Below, piece by piece: positions 26,046 to 34,394 of a DNA stretch of 64,000 nucleotides. The first letter of the stretch is position 1, and each line of letters begins with the position of its first letter. The translations under genes and the position numbers were made by a program. Location: contig NZ_FMTT01000022.1 of assembly GCF_900100345.1 (NCBI RefSeq), positions 1 to 64,000 of the forward strand. The letters are read 5' to 3'. Source of the DNA: Paenibacillus tianmuensis (lineage in GTDB: Bacteria; Bacillota; Bacilli; Paenibacillales; NBRC-103111). The notes under the pieces were generated by a model. That model was given only the letters and a program-made list of their open reading frames with translations, had not been told where the DNA came from and did no database searches.

Positions 26046-26076
26046 AAAAAGGCCGTCGGGAAATCCGGCGGCCTTC
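26046..26076. terminator. Convergent terminator
   Basis: AAGGCCGTCGG pairs with CCGGCGGCCTT between the plus-strand secreted gene and minus-strand tatD. A and T tracts on both sides allow use in both directions. Confidence 0.65.
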
Positions 26077-26085
26077 TCCATAAAA

Positions 26086-26880
26086 CTACAACCCGAAAAC
26101 ATGTCTGGCCGTTTGCGTCGTCGCTTCGGCCACTTCCTCCGCGCTCTTGCCCGTACAAATGGATACGGCCTGCAAGATGTGCGGCAGAAACGCGGGCTCG
26201 TTGCGTCCGTCCGCCGGCTTGACAGGCAAATCCCGCGGCGTCAGGAACGGGGCGTCCGTCTCGATCATCAGCCGGTCGAGCGGGATACGCCGTACCAGCT
26301 CCCGCAGATGCTTGCCCCGCCGCTCGTCGCAGATCCAGCCCGTAATCCCGATATACAGTCCCATATCGAGATACGTCTTCAGCTCGCTTGCGCTGCCGGT
26401 GAAGCAGTGGACGACCGCCCGGTCGATCCGGTGCAGATGCGTCTTCAAGATGCGGACGAAGTCCGCATGCGCCTCCCGCTCGTGCAGGAACAACGGCATC
26501 CGCAGCTCGCACGCCAGCATGACCTGCGCTTCGAACCACTTTCTCTGCACATCGCGCGGCGAGAAATCGCGGTTGTAATCCAAGCCGCATTCTCCGATCG
26601 CTACGACGGAAGGCAGCTCGGCCAGCTTGCGCAGCCGTGCCAGCGTGTCCGGGCCGCAATTGCGGGCGTCGTGCGGATGGATGCCTGCGGTGGAGTACAG
26701 TTTGCCCGGAAACCGGGCCGCATACCGCGCGGCTTCTTCACTGTTCCTCATATGCGTCCCCGTCAAAATAAGCGGGGAGACGCCCTCCGCTTCCGCCCGG
26801 GCGACAACCTGGTCGCGGTCCGGATGAAACGAGCGGTGCATCAGGTTAACTCCGATATCAATTAGCGACGGCTTCTTCAT
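26086..26880 (-). CDS. tatD: TatD-family metal-dependent hydrolase
   Basis: A 264-residue TIM-barrel hydrolase. Metal ligands and family blocks are visible: LIDIGVNLMH at the start (where many members have an H-x-H; here NLMH), AGIHPHDA (about 65), VAIGECGLDYNRDFSP (about 92), LFLHEREAH (about 130), VHCFTGS (about 158) and METDAPFL-type IETDAPFLTPRD (about 205). TatD proteins are 3'-5' DNA/RNA nucleases. It overlaps the kptA gene by four bases (ATGA), so the two are translated together, which supports a role in RNA end processing. Confidence 0.85.
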   Translation of the reverse strand: MKKPSLIDIGVNLMHRSFHPDRDQVVARAEAEGVSPLILTGTHMRNSEEAARYAARFPGKLYSTAGIHPHDARNCGPDTLARLRKLAELPSVVAIGECGLDYNRDFSPRDVQRKWFEAQVMLACELRMPLFLHEREAHADFVRILKTHLHRIDRAVVHCFTGSASELKTYLDMGLYIGITGWICDERRGKHLRELVRRIPLDRLMIETDAPFLTPRDLPVKPADGRNEPAFLPHILQAVSICTGKSAEEVAEATTQTARHVFGL

Positions 26881-27449
26881 CGTTTGTTAGCTCCTCTCCC
26901 ATCGTCTATGGCGCAGCAGGACGCCGGCACTTCGTCGGCCAGCCACACTTCATTTCCTGCGAAATAAAACGTTACGCCCATGCTGCGAGCCTTGACCGTA
27001 TCCACGCGAAGGATGACAAGCTCCCCTCTGCGGCTGCCCGCCAGTGTGGCGAACTGCAGCCCTTCGGACAAATGCACGTACTGGCGGCCCATCGAGCGGA
27101 TGCCTTCCCGCAGAATCACCGGCGCGGCATGACGATTCGTGCCATGATACAGCGTCTCGGGCGGATCGCCGGGCTCGTAGCTTATCTTCTCGAAGCTGTG
27201 CCCGTATCGGGCGCGGATGCGGCCATTCGTGATTTCGAAGCGCTGCTTAGCGCAATTGCGCACGACCTGCTCTACATCCTGCAGCGAGATCGACGCCCAC
27301 CTGGGCTGCGATTGGATGGTGCGCATCATGTCCTTTAATTCACACGATCCGTCCGTCGGGTCCAGAACGAGCCCGAACGCTTTGGGATCGTGCCTTAACA
27401 GTTTGGTCATAAATTTGCTTAAGCGAATTTCCGTTTTTTCATTTAACAT
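26877..27449 (-). CDS. kptA: RNA 2'-phosphotransferase KptA/Tpt1
   Basis: A 190-residue protein with the Tpt1 pattern: RLSKFMTKLLRHDPKAFGL, a winged-helix N-terminal part, RARYGHS, LYHGTNRHAAPVILREGI and YVHLSEGLQFAT. Tpt1 removes an internal 2'-phosphate from RNA with NAD+, giving ADP-ribose 1'',2''-cyclic phosphate. In eukaryotes it completes tRNA splicing by the healing-sealing route; the bacterial purpose is unclear. GGAAGAG precedes the ATG. It is coupled to tatD. Confidence 0.88.
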   Translation of the reverse strand: MLNEKTEIRLSKFMTKLLRHDPKAFGLVLDPTDGSCELKDMMRTIQSQPRWASISLQDVEQVVRNCAKQRFEITNGRIRARYGHSFEKISYEPGDPPETLYHGTNRHAAPVILREGIRSMGRQYVHLSEGLQFATLAGSRRGELVILRVDTVKARSMGVTFYFAGNEVWLADEVPASCCAIDDGRGANKR

Positions 27450-27476
27450 GTTTGATCTCTTCCTTATTTAACAAGT

Positions 27477-28050
27477 TCACATGACCAGACTGGCTGGCCG
27501 TTTCGTATGCCGGTTGGCATAGGCGGAGGCGGCGTATGAGTCAGGCTTCACCCGAGCGGCGTATCTTCCCATGGCTTCGACCCGGTCCACCATCTCCTGA
27601 ACGTACAGCGACGTCTTGTTGACGACCGGCTCCGTGCCCGCATCGATATCGATGAACGCTTCGAACGAGGCACCTTGATACACGTAGGGAAGCAGCAGCT
27701 CTTCCATCCGGTTCACCGCGTCCCCCTCAAAATAGCAGGCTACTTCCTGCGAGAGACGTTTCGATCGTCAGCTTCTCTTTCACGGAGGTCAGCTCCCGGG
27801 GAAGCACGACCTGTCGGTAGCAGGCCCAAGCTCCTTTGCCCAGACGACGGATAATAATGCCGGTCACGAATTTGGTGTGACCGCGGTGAACCTGGCTGTC
27901 GGTACCGATCATCAACTGATACGGCGATGCCGGATCTTGAGAGATGAACCGCAGCATCCGCTCGATCACATCGTCGAGGGAGAGGCGGCGTTCTGTCACA
28001 TTATGAAATATGAGGTCATCCTGCATGGTAAAAAGATTTGTTCGCTTCAT
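27477..28050 (-). pseudogene. ykuK: YkuK-family (DUF458, RNase H-like) gene with a frameshift
   Basis: From ATG 28050 (AGGTGA upstream) the protein follows B. subtilis YkuK: LMIGTDSQVHRGHTKFVTGI, GKGAWACYRQVVLPRE and LTIETSL. The frame then shifts near 27751-27755, in the GAGA repeat, and continues in another frame as SQEVACYFEGD, LLLPYVYQGASFEAFIDIDAG and EAMGRYAARVKPDSYAASAYANRHTK to 27477. The two parts make a full-length protein of about 190 residues. It is either a real mutation or a two-base sequencing slip. Confidence 0.8.
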
Positions 28051-28099
28051 GATTGTCACCTGTACAACGTACACGGCATCCTTTCGTTATGTATTTGGT

Positions 28100-28173
28100 T
28101 GGAGCCGGCGGGGCTTGAACCCGCGGCCTCCGGTCTGACGAACCGGCGAGAACTCCCGCTTCTCCACAGCTCC
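28100..28173 (-). tRNA. tRNA-like gene, anticodon apparently GTC (Asp) with unusual loop
   Basis: It folds as a cloverleaf: 7-bp acceptor (GGAGCTG with CCGGCTCC end), D stem GAGA/TCTC, anticodon stem CCGGT/ACCGG and T arm GCGGG-TTCAAGC-CCCGC. The anticodon loop reads TCGTCAG, giving GTC at 34-36 but C at position 33, where U is expected. CCA is not encoded. Confidence 0.55.
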
Positions 28174-28182
28174 ATGTGAGTA

Positions 28183-28252
28183 TAGGGGAAGATGGAATCG
28201 AACCACCGCTCGCGGCTTCAAGGCCGCTGCCTTACCACTTGGCGATTCCCCT
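28183..28252 (-). tRNA. tRNA-like gene with abnormal anticodon arm
   Basis: The acceptor stem (AGGGGAA/TTCCCCT), D arm (GCC/GGC) and T arm (GGTGG-TTCGATT-CCATC) are good. The anticodon arm pairs as GCGGC with GCCGC, leaving only six loop bases (CTTGAA), or eight with a 4-bp stem. TGA is the likeliest anticodon reading, but the tRNA is not a long-arm Ser type. No CCA is encoded. The identity is unresolved. Confidence 0.5.
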
Positions 28253-28261
28253 GAGTTGGAC

Positions 28262-28336
28262 GGATAGGCGCGGGGACGGCCCGCGGGTCTGCCAGTCGCC
28301 GAATAGAGCAGCAACCTCTGTGACAACTTCCTATCC
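28262..28336 (-). tRNA. Degenerate tRNA-like sequence
   Basis: It has a perfect 7-bp acceptor (GGATAGG/CCTATCC) and tRNA length (75 bases), and CGCGG/CCGCG forms a T-like stem. However, the T loop is GCCGTCC instead of TTCRANY, and no normal anticodon arm can be drawn. It lies exactly between two tRNA-like genes, so it is probably a decayed tRNA. Confidence 0.35.
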
Positions 28337-28345
28337 AAGATAAAA

Positions 28346-28422
28346 TGGTGACGCATGGGGGATTCGAACCCGCCGAGTGCACGAGTGAAAGTCGTGTGGC
28401 TTAACCGCTTGCCGAATGCGCC
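28346..28422 (-). tRNA. tRNA-Glu (TTC), slightly degenerate
   Basis: Acceptor GGCGCAT/ATGCGTC followed by A and an encoded CCA; anticodon arm CACGA-CTTTCAC-TCGTG gives TTC (Glu). The D arm reads AAGCGGTTAAG as in common Bacillota tRNA-Glu. The T stem has one C-C mismatch (GCGGG with CCCCC). It is first in the minus-strand tRNA-like array. Confidence 0.65.
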
Positions 28423-28490
28423 GCGTTAAAAATGAAAAAGACTGCTCGCTCACGCGCTTTTCTTCCGCCCGGATTCGTTCCAAGGCATAA

Positions 28491-28515
28491 GAAAAGCCGC
28501 CGTGATCCGGCAGCC
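28491..28515 (-). terminator. Terminator-like hairpin
   Basis: On the minus strand GCTGCCG pairs with CGGCGGC around a 5-base loop, followed by TTTTC. Confidence 0.5.
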
Positions 28516-28703
28516 TTGTATCTCCGTATTTCGCATACGCCGAAGCATATGTCAGAATCGCCCAGCCTTCAGGAAAGGAGGGGTTCGGAGCAGACCAAGA
28601 CTACTGGACTTTGTTTGTAATTCAAATTGGACCTCGTGAATATGGACAATCTTATCATGATTCGTCATCGCTACTCTCTCCTTCCACGTGGACTTAAGCA
28701 AAC

Positions 28704-28773
28704 AAAAAAGCTGCGCTTCGTCCCTTTTTCCCGCCACGAAGGCAAAAGAAAAAGGCTACGACGATTCGCAGCC
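28704..28773 (-). terminator. Terminator after the small ORF at 28792
   Basis: GCTGCG and CGCAGC (28767-28772 with 28710-28715) close a long hairpin; on the minus strand six T follow. Confidence 0.5.
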
Positions 28774-28791
28774 TTACCTACCGAATTCCAA

Positions 28792-28926
28792 TTACGATGC
28801 GTCTGAAAGCGCCAGACATCGTACAGGTACGCGAAAGCTACGTAAAAAGCGTTGGTTATGAAAGGAATCATGAGCGGAACCTTGCTCAGTATGTAACAAT
28901 TGTTCGAATGCATTATGCTTTCTCAT
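28792..28926 (-). CDS. Possible 44-residue protein, unknown
   Basis: From ATG 28926, behind GGAGGTTAGG, the frame reads MRKHNAFEQLLHTEQGSAHD and stops at 28792, shortly before a terminator. A second frame in the same stretch is hydrophobic (MIPFITNAFYVAFAYLYDVW), so a frameshifted small membrane protein is also possible. No family is recognised. Confidence 0.3.
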   Translation of the reverse strand: MRKHNAFEQLLHTEQGSAHDSFHNQRFLRSFRVPVRCLALSDAS

Positions 28927-29058
28927 GTTCCTAACCTCCCTTCGCTTTATGTGTTCATTAAGTTGGTGAAATCTTATCATGCGTACCACGAGCGTGTCAA
29001 CCATTATTTTTGTAAAATTGTATTTCTTTAACTTTCGCTTGTACACGACGCCGCGCAT

Positions 29059-29109
29059 CCCCGCAAAATGAAGGCTTTTTCTGGGACGGAATCCGATCGC
29101 TTTGCGGGG
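29059..29109 (-). terminator. Hairpin after the siderophore permease gene
   Basis: CCCCGCAAA (29059-29067) pairs with TTTGCGGGG (29101-29109), closing a long imperfect hairpin behind the operon end. Confidence 0.45.
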
Positions 29110-29141
29110 ACTTCGGCTGACTGGCTCCGTTCGGTAACTAT

Positions 29142-31202
29142 TTATCTGCGTGATGACCGCATCAGCCATAGAAAATAAGGCGCTCCGAGGAGCGAGACGA
29201 TCAGACCCGACGGAATTTCTTTGGGCGGCAGCAGATTGCGGCCGACAATATCGGCCAATACGAGCAGGACGGCCCCGAGCAGCGCAGCGAGCGGCAAGAG
29301 CCGACGATGATTGTGCCCGATTAGAAGGCGCGCCGCATGAGGGGCAATCAGCCCCACGAAGCCAATTGTGCCTACGATCGATACGGCCGCTGCCGCAAGC
29401 GCGACGCCGATCGCCGCCGCTCTCAGCCGCGTCTGCTCGACGTTGACTCCAAGGCCCACCGCGCCCTCCTGACCGAAGGCCAAAATGTCGACTCTCCGCC
29501 CGATCAGCCATGCCAGCGGTAGCAGCAGCACAGGCCATACTATGAGCTGCGCCAGCTCCTCCCAGCCGCGCGCGTACGTGCTGCCGGAAATCCAGACTAA
29601 CCCCACGGCCACGTTCATTTTGGACTGGACCACGATGAGCTGAATGACGGCCGAGCCGCACGCGGACACCGCGATTCCGACGAGCGCCAGCACCGCCGGC
29701 TGCAGGCCCGTTTTGCGGGCGATGAGATAGACGATCAGCGCCGCGGCGATCGCTCCGGCGAAGGAGGCAAACGGCAGCAGCGCGATTGGCAGCCCCGGCC
29801 AAACGAGCAGCAGAAGCAGCGCGCCAACACCGGCCCCCGCCGAAACGCCGACGATGGACGGATCGGCCATCGGATTGCGCACGACTCCCTGCAGCAGCAG
29901 GCCGCTGACCGCAAGCGCCGCGCCGGCGCAGGCCGCGACGAGCATCCGGGGCAGCCGCTGGTCGAGCACAATCGAGCGGGCCAGTTCGGGACCTTCGCCT
30001 TGAATCGCCGCCAGCACGTCTTGCAGCGGGACTTTCACATCGCCGAAGATCATGCCCAGGATCGTGACCGCAACGAGCAGCACCCCGAATATACCGAGAA
30101 GCGCCCGGTACGAGAGGAAGCGGGCCGTCGTGCCAAGCGACGTGGCGGACGGCTTCGGCACCTCGCGGTGCTTTTTCGCCGCCCGGTAGGACAAATAGGC
30201 GAGGCAAGGCCCCCCGATGAGTGCCGTCACGGCGCCTACCGGAAGCTCGCCGTACGAATCGTTGTTGGCAAGCCGGCTGCCGACGTCGGCAGCCACCAAA
30301 ATGACGGCCCCCCATAAGAAGGAGGCCGGCAGGAGCAGTTTGTGGCTGCGCACCCCGATCAAGCGGACCAGATGCGGCGCGAGCAGCCCGACAAAGCCGA
30401 TCGGACCGACGATACTGACGATTACCGCGGCAAGCAGCAGCGCCAGAATCAAACTGATCAGCCGGATTCGGCCCACATGCTGACCGAGCGACTGCGCCGT
30501 CTCCTCGTTGAGCAGCAGCAAGTCGAGTGAACGGGAGAGAATCAGAGCCAGCGCGGCGGCAGCCGCAACCCATGGCCAAGCGGCGCTAACGCCGCTCCAG
30601 TCGTTCTGCACGAGCGTGCCGCTGCCCCACAGAAACAGGCCGCTCGTTTGTTCTTCGAACATTAACTGCAGCGCGCCGGTCATTGCGGACACGGCCATCG
30701 ATACGATCATTCCGGCCAACGTCATGCGCAGCGGCGTCGCGCGCAGTCCCCCGGCCAGCGAATAAGCCAGCAGCGCCGCAAAGATGGCGCCGCCGAACGC
30801 CACCAGCATCGGCGAGACGCCCATCCATGACGGGGCGAACACGGTGGTCGCCACGACGGCGAAATAGGCGCCTGCATTGATGCCGAGCGTACCGGCCGAA
30901 GCCAGCGGGTTGCGGGTAATCGTCTGCAGCAGCACGCCCGCGACCGCAAGCGCCCCGCCCGCAAGCATGCCGGCGATTACTCGCGGCAGCCGCAGTGTGC
31001 GTACGATCTGGTGCTCGGCCGTATCCTGCGGAGCGAAGATCGCTTCAAGCACCATGCGGGGAGTCAAATCGGCGGCACCCTGCATCACATGGACGACCAT
31101 AAGCAGGAGCAGCAGCGCCGCTCCCCCTCCGAACACGAGGATGGGCGGTGCCCATCCGCGCATAAAGAAAGCAGCGTTTACGCCGCTTCTTTCCGTTCTC
31201 AT
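29142..31202 (-). CDS. Iron-siderophore ABC permease, two FecCD domains fused (FhuB type)
   Basis: A 686-residue protein with two repeats of the FecCD domain, each about 330 residues and 9-10 helices. Matching blocks recur: RLPRVIAGMLAGGALAVAGVLLQ with LPRMLVAACAGAALAVSGLLLQ, NPLASAGTLGINAGA with NPMADPSIVGVSAGAG, and GPIGFVGLLAPHLVR with GTIGFVGLIAPHAAR. Most Bacillota keep the halves as two genes; the fusion is like E. coli FhuB. It overlaps the binding-protein gene by four bases. No ATPase gene is adjacent, so it must share one encoded elsewhere. Confidence 0.9.
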   Translation of the reverse strand: MRTERSGVNAAFFMRGWAPPILVFGGGAALLLLLMVVHVMQGAADLTPRMVLEAIFAPQDTAEHQIVRTLRLPRVIAGMLAGGALAVAGVLLQTITRNPLASAGTLGINAGAYFAVVATTVFAPSWMGVSPMLVAFGGAIFAALLAYSLAGGLRATPLRMTLAGMIVSMAVSAMTGALQLMFEEQTSGLFLWGSGTLVQNDWSGVSAAWPWVAAAAALALILSRSLDLLLLNEETAQSLGQHVGRIRLISLILALLLAAVIVSIVGPIGFVGLLAPHLVRLIGVRSHKLLLPASFLWGAVILVAADVGSRLANNDSYGELPVGAVTALIGGPCLAYLSYRAAKKHREVPKPSATSLGTTARFLSYRALLGIFGVLLVAVTILGMIFGDVKVPLQDVLAAIQGEGPELARSIVLDQRLPRMLVAACAGAALAVSGLLLQGVVRNPMADPSIVGVSAGAGVGALLLLLVWPGLPIALLPFASFAGAIAAALIVYLIARKTGLQPAVLALVGIAVSACGSAVIQLIVVQSKMNVAVGLVWISGSTYARGWEELAQLIVWPVLLLPLAWLIGRRVDILAFGQEGAVGLGVNVEQTRLRAAAIGVALAAAAVSIVGTIGFVGLIAPHAARLLIGHNHRRLLPLAALLGAVLLVLADIVGRNLLPPKEIPSGLIVSLLGAPYFLWLMRSSRR

Positions 31203-32236
31203 TTGGTCATCGCCGCCGTCGCTTTTTCAGCGATCAATTGTGCCGACAGCGGTCCGCCGAACAGCCACGTATCGCCACCCATCGCGTATATCCGATTTTC
31301 CTTAACGAAATCGAGGTTTTTCCATACCGGATTTTCCTTCAACTGGTTGGCGAAAATGTTATCGTTATCCTGCACGATGTAGAAGAAATTCGCTTTCTTC
31401 ATGGCAAGCAGCGGCTCGACGCCCCCTTCTTCAAAGGTCTGGACGTAGCCCTTCGGCTTGAACGCGTTTTTCAGCCCCAGCTTGATCAGCACCTTGGCCG
31501 ACATCGCGTTATCCGACATGATGCGCATCGTCGGCGCTTTTTTCATCGAGAAAGCTTGCACAAGGATGAATTCGGAGTCCACTTTGCCCGCTTTTTTCAC
31601 TTTTTCAGCCAATCCGGCAATCGCGGCGTCAACTTCCTTCAGCACTTTTTCCCCTTCGTCCTTCTTGCTCAGCGCGTCCGCGACAATTCGGAAATTTTTC
31701 TCCATTATCGCGTATGCATCCGGCTCCTTTTCCGTGTTCGGATAGAACACGATGGTCGGAGCAATCGCTTTTAATTTATCGTAGAAAGCTTCGACGCGGT
31801 TGGTCGCGATGATCAAATCCGGCTTCAGCGCGGAGATTTGCTCCAAGCTCGGCTCTGACCGGCTGCCGAGATCCTTCACGTCCGGGGACAGCTCGTGCTT
31901 CACCTTCACCCATTTCTTGTAGTCTGCGAGATCGGCAATGCCTACCGGCTGTACGCCCAGCGCCAGCACATCCTCGACAACCGACCATTCGAGGGCGACA
32001 ATGCGCTGCGGCGTACCTTTGATCTCTGTTGTACCAATCAGATGTTTGATGGTCCGAACCGCCGGGTCTTGCGATTTGGCCTGTTCTTGCGTCGAAGCTT
32101 GCTCCGGCTTCTTAGCGTCGGTGCCGGAAGCGGCTTTCGGAGCGGAGGAAGTATTGGGATTCGCCGTTCCGCAACCGGCGATGAATAGCATGGCGCAGCA
32201 AAAAACTAATAGAACATAATGCATGGATCGTGACAT
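31199..32236 (-). CDS. Iron-siderophore ABC binding lipoprotein
   Basis: A 345-residue protein starting at ATG 32236 (AGGGGGC upstream). The signal peptide ends in the lipobox LFIAGC. Features of the periplasmic-binding family follow: KGTPQRIVALEWSVVEDVLALGVQPVGIAD, SLEQISALKPDLIIATN and a C-terminal WLFGGPLSAQLIAEK. It captures ferric siderophores and hands them to the fused permease encoded next. A Fur box lies upstream, so iron limitation should switch it on. Confidence 0.9.
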   Translation of the reverse strand: MSRSMHYVLLVFCCAMLFIAGCGTANPNTSSAPKAASGTDAKKPEQASTQEQAKSQDPAVRTIKHLIGTTEIKGTPQRIVALEWSVVEDVLALGVQPVGIADLADYKKWVKVKHELSPDVKDLGSRSEPSLEQISALKPDLIIATNRVEAFYDKLKAIAPTIVFYPNTEKEPDAYAIMEKNFRIVADALSKKDEGEKVLKEVDAAIAGLAEKVKKAGKVDSEFILVQAFSMKKAPTMRIMSDNAMSAKVLIKLGLKNAFKPKGYVQTFEEGGVEPLLAMKKANFFYIVQDNDNIFANQLKENPVWKNLDFVKENRIYAMGGDTWLFGGPLSAQLIAEKATAAMTK

Positions 32237-32266
32237 GATGCAGCCCCCTAAGTATGTACATTTGTT

Positions 32267-32285
32267 GATAATAATTATCATTATC
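32267..32285 (-). promoter_or_regulatory. Fur box
   Basis: The 19-base site GATAATAATTATCATTATC matches the classic Fur consensus at 17 of 19 positions. It lies 31-49 bases before the binding-protein start, where it would block transcription when iron is plentiful. Confidence 0.85.
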
Positions 32286-32289
32286 AGTT

Positions 32290-32568
32290 AATAGTTTAAA
32301 ATGGGTTCCTGCATCTGTCAATCCCAAGTTGTTTGGAATGGATTGGGAGATGCCAAGCTGGGCGATATGGGGCTGGTACGAGGGGCCCGATGGCTTTATG
32401 CAGCGAAAAATAAAAAAGACGGCAACCCTTTGGCGCAGCATGCGCACAACTAGTCGCCGTATTGCAGCGTCGCCTCCCTCTACTTATGGGAAGACGGCAA
32501 CCGCGAGTATGTCGATTCGGTCGAGGGCTCGTCTCGGGCTAAGCTGCTTTTCCCGTCGAACCGTCGGT
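32290..32568 (+). other. Intergenic stretch with a coding-like relic
   Basis: A plus-strand frame around 32360-32590 looks coding in composition (ARWLYAAKNKKDGNPLAQ, then after one TAG, LWEDGNREYVDSVEGSS) but has no start signal and no recognised family. It is probably a gene remnant. Confidence 0.25.
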
Positions 32569-33267
32569 TCAGAGCAAATCGTCGAATAGGCTTGTCTCGG
32601 TTTTGGAAGGCCAGCGCTGTCCCCGTTCCCAGTTCAAGACAAAGGATTCGTAGCGCCGGTTCTCCGGGAAAACGTCCAAATTGCCGAAATACCTCTCGAT
32701 CGCGAGAAGCTGGGACGTATGGGCGCGCAGCGCTTCCGCTTTGATGCTCCAGGCTTGTTCCGTATCGATGACGAGCGTCGGTTCATAGCCTTTCTCGGTC
32801 AGCGTCTTCGACCGAATGTAGTACAGCTTCTGGACCGAAGGGCACCGCCCGCTCTGTACGGCTGCTGTCGCAAACCGCGAAATCGCCATATGATCGGGAT
32901 GAAAGTTGCCGCCGTCCTCCGGGAACGTCACGACAATTTTCAAGCGGTGTTTGTTGATGAAGTGGATGACCGCCTCCAGAAAGAGCGTCTCGTCGACCAT
33001 GTCCAATTTTCCGTCGGGGAAGCCCAGATGCTCAACTTCCGCAATGCCCAGGACCACGGCGGCTTTCTCCATTTCCTTGACCCGGATCGCGGCAAGCTCC
33101 TCCTTCGTCGCTTGCGCCGCGTAGCCGTTCTTTTGTCCCGCTTCGCCCTTGGTCGCCAGCAGCAGAACGGGCGCATGTCCTTCATCCGCCAGCTGCCGGA
33201 TCAGGCACGCGCTTAAGAAGGTTTCATCATCCGGGTGCGCGTATAAAAATCCGATCGGTTCTCCCAT
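32569..33267 (-). CDS. PIG-L family deacetylase
   Basis: A 232-residue protein with the zinc motif AHPDDE at residues 10-15 and a later HPDH (about 122), the marks of the LmbE/PIG-L fold. AAGGAGG precedes the ATG. These enzymes remove N-acetyl groups from GlcNAc-type substrates, as in bacillithiol, mycothiol or teicoplanin pathways. It stands alone, so the substrate cannot be inferred; a BshB-like role in bacillithiol is possible but its sequence is not clearly BshB. Confidence 0.82.
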   Translation of the reverse strand: MGEPIGFLYAHPDDETFLSACLIRQLADEGHAPVLLLATKGEAGQKNGYAAQATKEELAAIRVKEMEKAAVVLGIAEVEHLGFPDGKLDMVDETLFLEAVIHFINKHRLKIVVTFPEDGGNFHPDHMAISRFATAAVQSGRCPSVQKLYYIRSKTLTEKGYEPTLVIDTEQAWSIKAEALRAHTSQLLAIERYFGNLDVFPENRRYESFVLNWERGQRWPSKTETSLFDDLL

Positions 33268-33355
33268 CGTCAGACGCCTCCTTTTTTAGACCCATTATAG
33301 CTTAGACTCCGGTTCAACACTTGGTTGATGGGTGGTCAATTGATTGGCGTAAGAA

Positions 33356-34216
33356 TTATTGAATCGGCTTGAGCGATTCGATTTCTCTTTCGGATAGTCC
33401 GCTTACTTGGGCGATGACGGAAACTTCAATGCCCACAGAGAGCATGTTTTTGGCAATTTCAATGGCTTTTGCATGTTCTCCTTCTGCTCGACCTTTCTTA
33501 AGCCCTTTCTCCATAGCCCATTCGATCATGGAAGCTTCATCATGCAAATACTTCTGCCGTTCCTCATACAGTCGGCGTGCTTCCCGATCCTGGCTTAGAA
33601 ATTCCAGCGTATCCATCGCTTTCTTCAACGTCGGTTCATTCATCTTCAGCACCTCCCAGTTCGATTTGTCGGCACCCTTCAGAAACAGCAGCCAGTTGAT
33701 CAAACCGCCTTCTACCGGAATCGCTTGATCGTCCAGCTTGGATAGCTCCATGAAGTGGACTTCGATGTCGTCGCTCAGTTCCAGACCCGTATGATCTTCC
33801 CTCAGATGGAACACATTATGGTAACGGTCGTTGGCAATAAACGAGTAGTTCAAGATATTAATCGTCACGCATTTCTTCAGTTCCTTGTAGGTCTGTCCTT
33901 CCTGCAACTGGCTGGAGTAGCGCTTGCTCCAATAGTACAGCGTCCGTTTCTCGATTTCGTATTTATTGAAAAGCTGCATCTCGATATTGATTAATTTACC
34001 TTCGACGGTCTTCGCCCAAATATCAAAAATGGACTGCTTATCGAGCGGTGCATCTTTGTCAGTGTACGGATTGAGCAGCACAATTTCGGTCAGCGGCGGC
34101 TCGCCGGATTCGGCAAATGTACGATTCAAGAACGCAAGCAGCACATCTTTATTGTCTTCACTGCCAAAGATTCGTTTGAACACGAAATCATTCCGGGGGT
34201 CAAGAAGCTCTTGCAT
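33356..34216 (-). CDS. Rpn-family PD-(D/E)XK nuclease/transposase-like protein
   Basis: A 286-residue protein starting at ATG 34216. The N-terminus LLDPRNDFVFKRIFGSEDNKDVLLAFLN, then SIFDIWAKT and INIEMQLFN (D...E-x-Q core) are typical of the Rpn/PDDEXK_2 family. The tail EKGLKKGRAEGEHAKAIEIA is the usual repetitive charged end followed by a small HTH-like segment (VIAQVSGLSEREIESL). Rpn proteins promote RecA-independent recombination in E. coli. They spread widely between genomes. Confidence 0.85.
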   Translation of the reverse strand: MQELLDPRNDFVFKRIFGSEDNKDVLLAFLNRTFAESGEPPLTEIVLLNPYTDKDAPLDKQSIFDIWAKTVEGKLINIEMQLFNKYEIEKRTLYYWSKRYSSQLQEGQTYKELKKCVTINILNYSFIANDRYHNVFHLREDHTGLELSDDIEVHFMELSKLDDQAIPVEGGLINWLLFLKGADKSNWEVLKMNEPTLKKAMDTLEFLSQDREARRLYEERQKYLHDEASMIEWAMEKGLKKGRAEGEHAKAIEIAKNMLSVGIEVSVIAQVSGLSEREIESLKPIQ

Positions 34217-34394
34217 CTGACAATCAACTCCATTTCTTCTTATTATACCATGCTTAGGTATCATTATTGTAGGTGCTTAACCACAGGTACAGGTCAAGGA
34301 TGATCTCCGAAAAGCATACTCCCATATTACTGAGCCGTTTCTTTATGAACGGATGGAAGGACATAATTGTTCGGACACTTGTCTTTGTTTTGGT

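Larger units (their letters stand above)
28423..28791. other. Intergenic stretch with two minus-strand terminators
   Basis: No supported gene. It holds the two terminator-like hairpins listed separately (28491-28515 and 28704-28773) and separates the tRNA-like array from a small ORF. Confidence 0.5.

Noticed and set aside
28792-30579. A 595-codon minus-strand frame
   Set aside because: Most of it is the shifted frame of the FecCD permease gene; only the last 44 codons have their own start signal and are kept as a possible small gene.
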